From: an uncultured Latescibacterota bacterium
GTDB taxonomy: Bacteria; Latescibacterota; UBA2968; UBA8231
DNA length: 64,000 bases
Direction of reading: 5' to 3'
Assembly (NCBI GenBank): GCA_951813615.1
Contig: OX638377.1
Location: 744,001 to 808,000, forward strand
Program-made: the position numbers and the translations under genes
Notes under the pieces: model-generated
Database searches by the model: none
Seen by the model: only the letters and a program-made list of their open reading frames with translations
Told to the model about the DNA's origin: nothing
Shown: positions 52,289-61,716 of the stretch, in pieces
How the letters are laid out: each line of letters begins with the position of its first letter
How positions within the stretch are numbered: the first letter of the stretch is position 1

Positions 52289-53092
52289 ATGAAAACTAAA
52301 AAAACCGCCAAGGCGGCGAAGATGAAGAGGAAAGACTACGAGCGCGAGTTGGCCAAATTGCACCACGAATTGGTCAAGTTGCAGCACTGGATCAAGGACC
52401 AGGGTTTGCGGGTTGTGATCGTCTTTGAAGGACGCGACACGGCCGGTAAAGGCGGGACCATCAAGCGCATCACCGAGCCGCTCAATCCGCGCGGTGCGCG
52501 CGTGGTGGCCTTGGGTACCCCTTCGGACCGCGAGCGCACCCAGTGGTACTTCCAGCGCTACGTAGCCCACCTGCCGGCTGCGGGCGAGATTGTGGTTTTC
52601 GACCGCAGTTGGTACAACCGTAGCGGCGTCGAGCGGGTGTTGGGCTTTTGCACCGAGGAGGAGTATTGGGAGTTCCTCCACTCGTGCCCGGAGTTTGAGC
52701 GGATGCTAGTGCGCTCGGGGATCATCCTGCTCAAGTACTGGCTCTCGGTAAGCGAGGAAGAGCAAGAAAACCGCTTTCAGGAGCGCGCCCGGAATCCGCT
52801 CAAACACTGGAAGCTCAGCGATATAGACCTCAAGTCGCGGAACCTGTGGGTCGAGTACTCCAAGGCCAAGGACGAGGCGTTTTTCTACACGGATATTCCC
52901 GAAGCGCCTTGGTACACGGTCGAGGCCGACGACAAGCGCCGAGCGCGTCTCAACTGCATCGCGCACATTCTCAGGCAACTGTCCTACGAGGACGTGATGC
53001 CGAAAAAGATCAAGCTGCCGCCGCGCCCATCCCACGGCGAGTACCAGCGCCCGCCGCACAGCAAGTTGCACTTTGTCGATGAAAAGTACTGA
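52289..53092 (+). CDS. ppk2: Polyphosphate kinase 2
   Basis: This 267-residue PPK2 has Walker A EGRDTAGKGG (47-56) and the Walker B/lid motif FDRSWYNRSG starting at 104, with the EERF-like block QENRFQERARNPLKHWKLS near 160. PPK2 enzymes transfer phosphate between polyphosphate and nucleotides. A single domain of this length is the class I/III type. The track TTG start is replaced by ATG 52289. No polyphosphatase or ppk1 gene is near. Confidence 0.94.
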   Translation: MKTKKTAKAAKMKRKDYERELAKLHHELVKLQHWIKDQGLRVVIVFEGRDTAGKGGTIKRITEPLNPRGARVVALGTPSDRERTQWYFQRYVAHLPAAGEIVVFDRSWYNRSGVERVLGFCTEEEYWEFLHSCPEFERMLVRSGIILLKYWLSVSEEEQENRFQERARNPLKHWKLSDIDLKSRNLWVEYSKAKDEAFFYTDIPEAPWYTVEADDKRRARLNCIAHILRQLSYEDVMPKKIKLPPRPSHGEYQRPPHSKLHFVDEKY

Positions 53093-53135
53093 AGATCTGT
53101 TTTGCACCTTATCTGAGTGCAAGCGATGAGACGCG

Positions 53136-53852
53136 ATGTCCAGCCAGTTCGAGTTTCTCGGCCTTTCTCACATCGTCGCGATGGGTGTGACGCTGGCCTT
53201 GCCGATCCTTTTGACCATCGTCGTCAAACGGCTCAATTCGACCAAGGCGACTCAAGCCATCTGCGGCGCGTTTGCGGGCGTGCTCCTGCTCAACGAGATC
53301 TTGCCTTGGGGCCAGCGCGTGGCGATGGTCGGAGCGTACGAGTTCGTGCGGTGGTACCTGCCGTTGCACGTCTGTAGCATTACCGTCTTCGCCGTCGCTG
53401 CCGCGCTCCTCTTTCGCTGGCAGACGGCATACGAAATTGCCTACTTCTGGGGACTCGCCGGCGCGACCAATGCCGTCGTCACGCCGGCGCTCACGGCTGA
53501 CTATCCAGCGTATCGCTTCTTTCAGTACTTCATTGCCCATGGCGGCATCGTCGCTGGCGCGTTGTTCGCAACTTGGGGCCTCGGCATGAGACCGACGTCC
53601 AAATCCGTCATCCGCGTCTTTGTGCTGCTCAATCTCTTGGCCATTGTCGCATTCGGCGTCAATTGGGCGCTGGGGAGCAACTATATGTTCCTCAGCCGCC
53701 CGCCCGTTACCGAGTCGCCGTTTTTCTTTGCTCCTTGGCCGTGGTATATCCCAATTCTCGACGGCGTGGCGCTCGTTTTGTTTTACTTGCTGCTCCTACC
53801 TTTTAAGATCGGGCGTAGAGCAGACGGCTCGCGGATACCTACTATTCCATGA
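53136..53852 (+). CDS. TIGR02206 (YwaF) family membrane protein
   Basis: This 238-residue protein has about six or seven membrane segments and the TIGR02206/YwaF pattern: a conserved N-terminal LSHIVAMGV, LPLHVCSI near 77, and a closing PWPWYIPILDGVALVLF segment near 198. The role is unknown; these proteins often sit near glycosyltransferases. Its stop overlaps the GT39 start (ATGA), so the two are coupled. Confidence 0.82.
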   Translation: MSSQFEFLGLSHIVAMGVTLALPILLTIVVKRLNSTKATQAICGAFAGVLLLNEILPWGQRVAMVGAYEFVRWYLPLHVCSITVFAVAAALLFRWQTAYEIAYFWGLAGATNAVVTPALTADYPAYRFFQYFIAHGGIVAGALFATWGLGMRPTSKSVIRVFVLLNLLAIVAFGVNWALGSNYMFLSRPPVTESPFFFAPWPWYIPILDGVALVLFYLLLLPFKIGRRADGSRIPTIP

Positions 53853-55474
53853 AAGCATCCCGCAAAAAAAAGAAGGCTACGTTCCAAGAGTCCGAGTCTC
53901 AGATTCCCAAAGCGCACATAGGTACGCGCATAGTCGGGTTATTGGAAGGACCTCGGGTTCCCCTTTTTGTTATCGCAGCGACATTGCTTCTAGGAATCTG
54001 GACCTTTGATCCCAAACTTTCCCTCAGTGGCGACAACGCCGAATTCATCACGCTGGCGCACAGTCTGGCCCAAGGCGAGGGGCTTTTGCACATCAACTCG
54101 CCCGATCCGCAGCCAGCGACCAAGTACCCTTTTGGCTTTCCCGTTTTGCTGGCTCCTTTGGCGTGGGCTTTCCCCGGTGATTGGGTGCCGATGAAGGCTT
54201 GGGTGCTGGTGCTCTTTGCGCTGGGGATGGGGGTGCTTTACCAATTGGCCAAGGAACGGGTGGGCGTCCTGCCCAGCCTAGCGGTGGTGGTGCTGAGCGT
54301 TGTGCTCGGCAAAAGCTATTTGACGCACGGGCCGACCGGCGCAGTCTACGGCCCGCTGCTACTGCACTACGCACATCAAGTCATGTCCGAAGTGCCCTAT
54401 CTGACTTTTTCGCTTTTGGCACTGTGGCTCGTCGAACGAGGCATTGGGCGCGAGGGTATTAAGGGAAACTGGTGGCTCGTCGGCGGGTTTGCCTGCACCA
54501 TTTGGGCGTACTACATCCGCACGGCTGGGATCGCGCTCGTGGTGGCTGTGATTGTCTATTTGCTGCTCCGCCGCGATTTCCGGCGGTGTTTGCTCTTTAG
54601 CGGTGCGGCGTTTGTCTGCTGGCTACCGTGGACCTTGCGCAACCAAGCGGTAGGAGGCGGCGGTGTCTATATCAAACAGCTCTTCATGGTCAATCCCTAC
54701 CACCCAGAGCGGGGTCTGCTCGACGTGGGCGGCTTTGTCGAGCGCCTTATCGGCCATGCGCATCGCTATCTGACGGGAGAATTGCCCAATACTTTGGTGC
54801 CTTTTTTTGGTGGCACTGAGACGATTTTTCACCCCGCACCGTTGTTGCTGATCGCGCTCGCCGTTGTGGTGACGGTGCTCTGCATCAAGCGCGGCGAACA
54901 CCTGCTGTTCCTGCTCTACGCGGCCTTTTTCATGGGGATCGTGTTGCTCTGGCCTTGGCCGGGAGACCGCTTTTTGGTGCCGATTGTGCCGGTGTTCGTT
55001 TTGTTGGGGATCTGGGCCGTCTTGCAAATTCGCGATAGGCTGGCCGGGGGCCATGTGGGGAGATTTGTGATATGGGGATGCTTTCTGGTATGTGTCATCG
55101 GCCAAGTCGGCGGTGTCAAACGCCTAGCTGACTACGCGGCCGCCGACTACCCTCCGCCTTGGCTCCGCTACTACCAAGCCGGTCAATGGCTCAAAGCCAA
55201 CGTGCCGGAAGACGCTATAGTGCTGTGCCGCAAGGGCTACTGGATGTACATAGTCTCGGGTCGGCGCTGCGTTGGCTTCCCCTTTGACGAACCGGCAAAA
55301 GTGCTGGACCACATGGAGCGCGAAAAGGTAGATTACGTCGTACTGGAAAGCCTCGGTTTTCCGCAGACGGGGCAGTACTTGGTTCCGGCTATCGAGGAGT
55401 ACCGCGACCGTTTCAAAGTGGTGTGGCACGACCAATCCGTGCCAACGTACGTACTGCGTTTCCTCAAGCAATAG
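53849..55474 (+). CDS. GT39-type membrane glycosyltransferase
   Basis: This 541-residue protein resembles PMT/ArnT-type glycosyltransferases of the GT-C fold. It has a charged N-terminus, a first membrane segment at about 36-52, then SGDNAEFITLAHSLAQGEG (the conserved acidic loop after the first segment) and about ten further segments. A soluble C-terminal domain follows from about 430 (YYQAGQWLKANVPEDAIVL). The acceptor, lipid or protein, is unknown. It begins a surface-polysaccharide-like cluster. Confidence 0.82.
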   Translation: MKASRKKKKATFQESESQIPKAHIGTRIVGLLEGPRVPLFVIAATLLLGIWTFDPKLSLSGDNAEFITLAHSLAQGEGLLHINSPDPQPATKYPFGFPVLLAPLAWAFPGDWVPMKAWVLVLFALGMGVLYQLAKERVGVLPSLAVVVLSVVLGKSYLTHGPTGAVYGPLLLHYAHQVMSEVPYLTFSLLALWLVERGIGREGIKGNWWLVGGFACTIWAYYIRTAGIALVVAVIVYLLLRRDFRRCLLFSGAAFVCWLPWTLRNQAVGGGGVYIKQLFMVNPYHPERGLLDVGGFVERLIGHAHRYLTGELPNTLVPFFGGTETIFHPAPLLLIALAVVVTVLCIKRGEHLLFLLYAAFFMGIVLLWPWPGDRFLVPIVPVFVLLGIWAVLQIRDRLAGGHVGRFVIWGCFLVCVIGQVGGVKRLADYAAADYPPPWLRYYQAGQWLKANVPEDAIVLCRKGYWMYIVSGRRCVGFPFDEPAKVLDHMEREKVDYVVLESLGFPQTGQYLVPAIEEYRDRFKVVWHDQSVPTYVLRFLKQ

Positions 55475-55510
55475 GTCATTTGCCCTTGCCGATCGCTCGC
55501 ATCTTTTGAA

Positions 55511-56908
55511 ATGCCTCACCCGTTTTCTCCAATAAAGAAGGTGTCTGTGATTCGACGCTGCTCGCTGCACATTCTCCTGTCCTACTTCGCGTGCAGTCTC
55601 GTCTTCACCTACCCACTGGTTTTTCGGCTGACGACCCATGTACCCGGTGGTAAAGGTGATGTGCCGATCTATATATGGAACCTATGGTGGATGAAGACAG
55701 CCCTATCCGAGGGCATCTCGCCGCTTTTCTGCGACTATATCTTCGTCCCCTCCGGCGCGTCGCTGGTCTTCCACACCTTCGTCTTTTTTAAGGCCATATT
55801 GGCAGTGCCCTTGCTGTGGTTATGCAGTACTTGGACGGCCTACAATATCCTGATCTTGACGACGTTTGCCACGGCCGGTTGGGGTATGTTCTTGCTGGCA
55901 CGCTACCTGACTGGCGATGGCCGCGCCGCGTGGGTCGCCGGGCTGGTCTACGCCTTCAGTCCCTATATGCTGACCCGCAGTCTAAGTCATTTCAACTGTC
56001 TGAGCAGTGAATGGATTCCCCTCTATGTGCTCTGTCTGATCTGCTTGGTAGAAACGAAGGATCAACGCTGGGCTTGGGGCGGTGGACTGTGTCTGTTGCT
56101 GACGGCCTATTGCGATTACTACTACCTCACCTACCTGACGTTGTTCACGGGATTTTACCTCGGTTGGCGATCCTATCGCGACTGGTCGGAGGTACTAAAC
56201 AGAACCTTTATTGCGCACTTTGCACTTATGGGAGCCGTCGCCATAGTCGGTTTCGCGCCTATTCTGTGGGTGCTCTTTGAGACGGCACAGAGCGGCTACA
56301 TTTATGGGGGAGCCTCCTCGGCCAAGCTGGGGGCAGACCTGCTGGCTTTTGTGACACCGCCACCGGGCAGCCTGCTCTATGGCGATGTAGGAGCTGAGGC
56401 CTACAAGGTATTTTCCGGCGGTAATGCGGTGGAGGCGACGGTGTTTTCCGGTTATGTGGTGCTTGGTCTGTTGGTGGTGTGTGTCCTGCGCTTGCGGGGC
56501 GAGAAGACCGTAAGGGGATGGCTCTGGCTGACGCTGGCATTTTTTCTGCTCTCGCTGGGGCCGTTGCTACACATCGGCGGGGATTTTGTCTTCGCGCTTG
56601 GAGAAGGGCGATTTGCCGTGCCATTGCCCTACGCACTTGTACGCTACGTGCCCCTGATCAAGGGAGCACGGGTGGCGGCGCGTTTCGATATTATGGTCAT
56701 GTTGGGCTTAGCGGTACTCAGCGCATATACCATGCGCTATTGGCTAGGTCGGGTAGCTCATCCGGTTCGCTGGACGGCGGCAATTGCTGCGCTGATTGCC
56801 TTAGAGTTCTTCAGGCTACCCTATCAGGTCGCGGCAGTAGAAATACCCGATGTCTACGCCGAGGTCGCTGGCGATCATCGAGACGTAACGGTCATGGAAG
56901 TGCCCTAG
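55511..56908 (+). CDS. Polytopic GT-C-like membrane protein, N-terminal part ending at an in-frame amber codon
   Basis: This 465-residue open frame has about ten hydrophobic segments and a loop near residues 48-55 (GDVPIYIWN) typical of large glycan-assembly membrane proteins. The frame stops at TAG (56906-56908) inside TVMEVP*GWRTGW, and continues open in the same frame to 57421. A single base change from TTG would restore a leucine. The intact product would be 636 residues. So this is probably a nonsense-mutated or recoded gene. Acceptor unknown. Confidence 0.75.
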   Translation: MPHPFSPIKKVSVIRRCSLHILLSYFACSLVFTYPLVFRLTTHVPGGKGDVPIYIWNLWWMKTALSEGISPLFCDYIFVPSGASLVFHTFVFFKAILAVPLLWLCSTWTAYNILILTTFATAGWGMFLLARYLTGDGRAAWVAGLVYAFSPYMLTRSLSHFNCLSSEWIPLYVLCLICLVETKDQRWAWGGGLCLLLTAYCDYYYLTYLTLFTGFYLGWRSYRDWSEVLNRTFIAHFALMGAVAIVGFAPILWVLFETAQSGYIYGGASSAKLGADLLAFVTPPPGSLLYGDVGAEAYKVFSGGNAVEATVFSGYVVLGLLVVCVLRLRGEKTVRGWLWLTLAFFLLSLGPLLHIGGDFVFALGEGRFAVPLPYALVRYVPLIKGARVAARFDIMVMLGLAVLSAYTMRYWLGRVAHPVRWTAAIAALIALEFFRLPYQVAAVEIPDVYAEVAGDHRDVTVMEVP

Positions 56909-57421
56909 GGCTGGCGCACTGGCTGGGGAAGCACGGGGCGCAGTTTCGACGAGCGACAATTGTTCCAGACTGTTCACGGAAAACGGCTGATAGGTGGCTT
57001 TGTTGCACGGGCTCCCGAAGACGGACTGCAACGCATGGCGGCACTACCCGGAGTTGGCCAACTCTTGGCCCTGCAGGAGGAATTGCCGCAGCATCCTTCG
57101 CCAACGGCAGTTCGTCGTCCTGCTATCCGGGAACAGCTACGGGAGCTTTTGTTTCACTTGCCAAACTTTTTGCGCGAGCGACTACTGCGCAATAACTCGG
57201 TGCGCCGCTTCCTCACCGACGCGCCATTAAAGCAGATACCGCGCTCAGGATCGCTGGGTGATCTGGTGCAAGCTGTCAACTTGGGCTATGTGTTCGTACA
57301 TCCGCCTTATAGCGATTACGCGCCGATCCGGCACTATTTGGAGGCCGGTTTGCCTCTGAAGCAATTTTACGAGCACGACGGCGTAATAGGCTACCGGGTG
57401 GTGGCACCAATGGACAGATAG
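56909..57421 (+). pseudogene. C-terminal part of the membrane protein after the amber codon
   Basis: The frame is continuous with the preceding ORF: GWRTGW, then a QTVHGKRLIGGF motif that resembles the post-membrane domain of homologous GT-C-like proteins. It has no good ribosome site or start. The TTG at 56960 would begin mid-domain. It ends at TAG 57419-57421. Stand-alone function is unlikely. Confidence 0.65.
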
Positions 57422-57600
57422 GCCGAACAGCAGGCGGTCTCATTGAATCTGGCTGAAAATACAAACGTCTGGTATGTAGGGCGTGAAAAACGTGTGGATA
57501 CTTTTAGGGCAGGAATGTATTTTGTCAAGACTCTCTTACCCTAACCCAAAAAAGATAGGGATGCTGATTGAATGGATAGCCTCAAACTGGATCGTATTAC

Positions 57601-58449
57601 ATGACGGATGCACTGCGGTGGCGGCACCGCATTTCCTTGCCCGACGGCACAGTAACTCCAGGGGTACAGGACTCGCCGGCTCTGCTTAAGCGGTTGCAGC
57701 TACCTGAGGACCTTTCTGGCAAGACGGTGCTTGATATCGGCTGTTCAGATGGATTCTATAGCTTCGAATGCGAACGTCGGGGGGCTTCTCGTGTCCTAGC
57801 CGTGGACAATTACAGTTCGCCCTTGATTGACTCGCCGTCCGGCTTTCACATGGCCCATACCTTGCTTAATTCAAAGGTGGAATTTCGCCAAGCAGACTTA
57901 TTCAGTTTGAATCCGGACGAGGATGGATGCTTTGATATCGTCCTGTTTCTGGGCGTTCTCTACCATTTGCGCCACCCCCTCCTTGGTATAGAGCGTATCG
58001 CAAGCTTGTGTCGCGAAAAGCTGATTTTGGAAACGCGTTTAGACTCTCCTTTTGGCTTGTGGGGGGCTCTCAAGCGCCGTCTGCTAGGCCCGGACAATCG
58101 CAGCCCCTCTATGCGCTTTTGCGAAGGAGCGCAAGTCAATTCCGATCCAACGACTTGGTGGACTCCCACGGCCCAATGTGTAGAGGCTATGTTGCGTTCT
58201 TGTGGTTTCTGCTCAGTCAAGCAAGTAGATAAACAGGGCTGGCGGGGTATATTCCACGGGGATAGCCCACGATGGGGCTCTGACGTGTTGGATTTGGTCC
58301 AATCCCTGGGAAGCCAACGGGTGGCTTTAGCCTACGAGCAAGAGACGGGCCGATCTATAGAGGGGAAAGAGGTGGTGAAGACTCTACGCGAGGTGTCCAT
58401 CCCTCAGTTCGCTGCCATTAAACAACGAGCCTTTGAGCTAAACGGATAG
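57601..58449 (+). CDS. SAM-dependent methyltransferase (CmoB-like)
   Basis: This 282-residue class I methyltransferase has the SAM loop VLDIGCSDGFYSFE near 44, AVDNYSSPL near 69, and DIVLFLGVLYHLRHPLLGI near 112. These match CmoB-type/DUF1698 proteins and many sugar methyltransferases. A surface-glycan substrate is inferred from its neighbours. It is less GC-rich than most of the window, which hints at transfer. The ribosome site is weak, and the 179-base spacer upstream holds nothing I can name. Confidence 0.8.
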   Translation: MTDALRWRHRISLPDGTVTPGVQDSPALLKRLQLPEDLSGKTVLDIGCSDGFYSFECERRGASRVLAVDNYSSPLIDSPSGFHMAHTLLNSKVEFRQADLFSLNPDEDGCFDIVLFLGVLYHLRHPLLGIERIASLCREKLILETRLDSPFGLWGALKRRLLGPDNRSPSMRFCEGAQVNSDPTTWWTPTAQCVEAMLRSCGFCSVKQVDKQGWRGIFHGDSPRWGSDVLDLVQSLGSQRVALAYEQETGRSIEGKEVVKTLREVSIPQFAAIKQRAFELNG

Positions 58450-58462
58450 CTTCTAGTGTGAG

Positions 58463-60523
58463 ATGATGTTTCTCATGGATCACACTGATAAGTTACCTAT
58501 CGAGAAGAGTCGTTACGGCTACTACAAGAGACTGGCGGCCTGTCTGCTGAACGCCGTGCTGGCCGCATGGGCAGGGCCGGTGGCCGCGGAGTCAAACTCG
58601 TGCGCCAACGGCATCGTCGTGCCGGAGCCGCAGGACCACCCCGGCTTAGCAGCCAACTGCGAGGTGCTCCTAGGCCTACGCGACCGCTTGGCCGGCGACC
58701 GCGGCTTAAACTGGAGCGCGGACATACCTATTACTCAATGGGACGGTATCGCGGTCGGCGATTTTGGCGTCAAAACGTTGGAACTCGGCGACAGTGAGTT
58801 GACGGGTGTGATCCCGCCCGAATTGGGTCGTCTGAGCCAACTGGAGTGGTTGAGCCTCTACGACAACGAGTTGACTGGCTCGATTCCAGCCGCGTTGGGT
58901 CGTCTAAGTCAACTGGAGTGGTTAGACCTTAGCGGCAACGAATTGACCGGCTCGATTCCAGTCGAACTGAGCCAACTGACAGCCCTGCGGGGACTGTACC
59001 TCTACGGCAACGAATTGACCGGCTCGATTCCAGTCGAACTGAGCCAACTGACAGCCCTGCGGGGGTTGCGTCTCGACAATAATGAGTTGACGGGTGTGAT
59101 TCCACCCGAGTTGGGTCGTCTGGTAGATTTGGAGGAGTTGAACCTCGACGGCAACGCGCTGATAGGATGTGCACCGGAGACATTGGCCAGATGGGTTAAC
59201 GATTTGCCGGTTTGCTCCCAAGTCGCGAAATCATCTGATGCGGCTGTTAGCGGAGTGACGGCCACTATCTTGGGCGACGAGATCGAGCACTTGATTGTTG
59301 AGTTTGCGCGCATCATCCCCGGCCGCCAACCCGACTACGCTTGGATCGGTGTCACCGACGAGTTCGGCCAGCTAGAATTGATCATCTCCAGTGAGGCTCC
59401 GGTGAGCGGCTACTATCAAGCCCGGGCTCGTAACGCCGACGGAGAGATAGTGGGACAGTGGCACGGCATTTTCCTCGACCAGGACCGGCACCAGAGCTTG
59501 GAGTTGACCTTAGACGGCGGTGTGCAAGTGGTAGCCAGCCAAGTGCTGGCCAGAGGGGCCGAATTAATTGCCCACTATCCCTTCAATGGCAATGCCCGGG
59601 ACGTCAGTGGAAACGAGTATCACGGCACCCTGTTGGGCCCCGAACCTACATGGGATCGCTTTGGCAACGAAGATGGTGCTATTCTTTTTCACGATACTGA
59701 CCATCGAATTGACCTGCCGCACAAAGTGCTCAATGGCCGACTGGATGTGACCATCGCCTTTTGGTTGAAAACCTCCAAGTCTGGAGCTCAAACCATTGTC
59801 AGCGGCGCTAACCAACTCAACGACAACGAATATATTGTCTTTTTTTTAAATAAAGGCCTGATCCGCTTCTATTCGCATGGGAATGTGGGGAGAAATCAGG
59901 TCTGGTGCGACGTGGAAATCCAATCGATTGCCGACGGCACTTGGCAACACTTTGCCGTGATTCGCAATGCCTCGCTGGGTCATGTCGACTTTTTTATCAA
60001 TGGCGAGGGGTATACCAAGCGTTGTGGGCACTTGATGTACGACACACTCAAGGTCGAGGCGGGAGGGCTTATTCTCGGTCAAGATCAGGATACGTTCGGT
60101 GGGGGTTTCGACGCGGGTCAGGTTCTCAGGGGTGCGTTGGACGACCTCAGAATATACGATGGGACATTGTCGGCCACTGAGGTGCAAGCCCTCATGCGTG
60201 AAAGCGGTCCAGACGATCTCGGTGCGGCCAAGAAAGTGACGTCGGTCGCCAGCGGCCTAGATCCCAATGCGCCCAATCCCTTCAACGCCAGCACCCAGAT
60301 CACCTACCGCTTGGCCTCCCCCGGCTCGGTGAGACTGGAGATCTACAATGTGCTGGGTCAGTCGGTGCATACACTGGTAGATGAGTTCCAGGCCTCCGGC
60401 TCTTATCAAATCCACTGGGACGCCCGCGACCAGCGGGGTGTCCCAGTAGCGGCGGGCGTCTATCTCAGCCGTCTACGCTACCCTGGCGGAGTCCAGACCC
60501 GACGGATGCTCTTGCTCAAGTAG
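58463..60523 (+). CDS. Secreted leucine-rich-repeat and LamG protein with FlgD-like C-terminal domain
   Basis: This 686-residue exported protein has a charged N-terminus and signal peptide (about 22-43). Six plant-type LRRs follow from 105 to 245 (LTGSIP, LTGVIPPEL), a CARDB-like or Ig-like stretch (275-355), a LamG/concanavalin-like domain (368-570) and a FlgD-like sorting domain 596-686 (PNAPNPFNAS to MLLLK). Start uncertain: 58463 and 58475 are both possible. Domain order suggests surface attachment or substrate binding. Confidence 0.8.
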   Translation: MMFLMDHTDKLPIEKSRYGYYKRLAACLLNAVLAAWAGPVAAESNSCANGIVVPEPQDHPGLAANCEVLLGLRDRLAGDRGLNWSADIPITQWDGIAVGDFGVKTLELGDSELTGVIPPELGRLSQLEWLSLYDNELTGSIPAALGRLSQLEWLDLSGNELTGSIPVELSQLTALRGLYLYGNELTGSIPVELSQLTALRGLRLDNNELTGVIPPELGRLVDLEELNLDGNALIGCAPETLARWVNDLPVCSQVAKSSDAAVSGVTATILGDEIEHLIVEFARIIPGRQPDYAWIGVTDEFGQLELIISSEAPVSGYYQARARNADGEIVGQWHGIFLDQDRHQSLELTLDGGVQVVASQVLARGAELIAHYPFNGNARDVSGNEYHGTLLGPEPTWDRFGNEDGAILFHDTDHRIDLPHKVLNGRLDVTIAFWLKTSKSGAQTIVSGANQLNDNEYIVFFLNKGLIRFYSHGNVGRNQVWCDVEIQSIADGTWQHFAVIRNASLGHVDFFINGEGYTKRCGHLMYDTLKVEAGGLILGQDQDTFGGGFDAGQVLRGALDDLRIYDGTLSATEVQALMRESGPDDLGAAKKVTSVASGLDPNAPNPFNASTQITYRLASPGSVRLEIYNVLGQSVHTLVDEFQASGSYQIHWDARDQRGVPVAAGVYLSRLRYPGGVQTRRMLLLK
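58939..59082 (+). repeat. Tandem 72-bp LRR duplication
   Basis: Two adjacent 72-base LRR units (58939-59010 and 59011-59082) are identical for about their first 56 bases. Both encode ELTGSIPVELSQLTALRGL. This indicates a recent in-frame expansion. Confidence 0.85.
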
Positions 60524-60569
60524 CCTAGGGCGTAGGGAGCGGCATAGAGGCTCTATTGAATGCACAAGC

Positions 60570-61553
60570 TCACGGCAGCGGGGCGTCGTCGCGGACTAAG
60601 CTCTCGTCGCGGAGTTCGGCCCAAAACGAGGCGGGAATCTCCTGTGTGAGCAAGTCGAAGTTCTCTTGTACTCGCTCGGGCTGCCGCGTCCCGGGGATGA
60701 TGCAGGTGATAGCCGGATGGGCGAAGACGAATTGCGAGGCCGCCGCCCGCAGATCGACTTGGTGGCGAGCGGCCACGGCCTCTAGGGACTTGGCTCTAGC
60801 CGCGATTTCGGGCGGCGCTTCTCGGTAGTTGTAGGTCGCGCCCGGACGCGCGCCTTTGGCCAAGATGCCGCTGTTGTACGTGCCGCCGGCCATGATGCCG
60901 ATGTTCTTTTCCACACACAGCGGCAAGAGTTCGTCGAGCGCACCTTGGTCGAGTAAGCTGTAGCGTCCGGCGAGGAGGAAGCAGTCGAAATCGCCCTCGC
61001 GGGCAAAGCGGGCCAGCATTTCCCATTGGTTCATGCCCGCACTGACGGCGCGGATGACGCCTTCGCCGCGCAGCTTGTCGAGCGCGGGGTACGCACCGTC
61101 GATGGCCTCCTGCCAGTGGTCGTCTGGGTCGTGAATGTGGAGGATGTCGATGCGATCTACGCCTAGGCGTTTGAGGCTGTCTTCAAAGGAGCGCATGACG
61201 CCATCGTAGCTGAAGTCGAACACAGGTTGGTACGGGGCCGGGTCGTCGAATGCGCCCACCTGTTGGTCTTGCTTGGTTGGGACTAGGACGCGCCCTACTT
61301 TGGATGCGAGCACATAGCTGTCGCGCGGCACGCCCACGAGGGCTTGCCCGAGGCGGAGTTCGCTTTTGCCCGATCCGTACAGCGGTGCGGTGTCTAAGAG
61401 GTTCAGGCCCAAAGACAGGGCGCGGTGTACGACGGAGACGGCTTGGTCGTCTGGTATGTCGCCGTAGAGGCCGCCGATAGAGGCACAGCCCAAGCCAAGG
61501 CGGGTGACGCGCAGGCCGCTGCTGCCGAGGGTGACTTTTTCGAGTGGATTCAT
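60570..61553 (-). CDS. Aldo/keto reductase (L-fucose/D-threo-aldose dehydrogenase-like)
   Basis: This 327-residue AKR has the catalytic LLDTAPLYGSGKSELRLGQ loop (Asp and Tyr near 54-60), a Lys near 84 (LASKVGR) and a conserved IDILHIHDPDD block containing the catalytic His. The YGSGKSE form and the HIHDPDDH motif resemble bacterial D-threo-aldose/L-fucose 1-dehydrogenases. A GAGGAG lies ahead of ATG 61553. Direct substrate is unproven. Confidence 0.87.
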   Translation of the reverse strand: MNPLEKVTLGSSGLRVTRLGLGCASIGGLYGDIPDDQAVSVVHRALSLGLNLLDTAPLYGSGKSELRLGQALVGVPRDSYVLASKVGRVLVPTKQDQQVGAFDDPAPYQPVFDFSYDGVMRSFEDSLKRLGVDRIDILHIHDPDDHWQEAIDGAYPALDKLRGEGVIRAVSAGMNQWEMLARFAREGDFDCFLLAGRYSLLDQGALDELLPLCVEKNIGIMAGGTYNSGILAKGARPGATYNYREAPPEIAARAKSLEAVAARHQVDLRAAASQFVFAHPAITCIIPGTRQPERVQENFDLLTQEIPASFWAELRDESLVRDDAPLP

Positions 61554-61642
61554 GGCGTGCTCCTCATTAGATGGCTTCTAGGTGGAAAAACAAAACATAG
61601 GCCAAACTACCCGCGACAAAAAGCCCGCTCCCTGTAACCTGC

Positions 61643-61671
61643 TTGACGCTCACAGGGGCATGCCGTACATT
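61643..61671 (+). promoter_or_regulatory. Promoter upstream of the YyaL-like gene
   Basis: TTGACG (61643-61648), 17 bases, then TACATT (61666-61671), lie about 45 bases before the ATG at 61717. The hexamers and spacing closely match the promoter at 11569. Confidence 0.5.
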
Positions 61672-61716
61672 AAACGGCCTTTATAAATTACCCCGAACTC
61701 ATTGAATATAAAAGAG

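Noticed and set aside
57422..57600. tRNA or small RNA gene between the broken membrane protein and the methyltransferase
   Set aside because: No cloverleaf, TTCGANNC loop or strong hairpin could be found.
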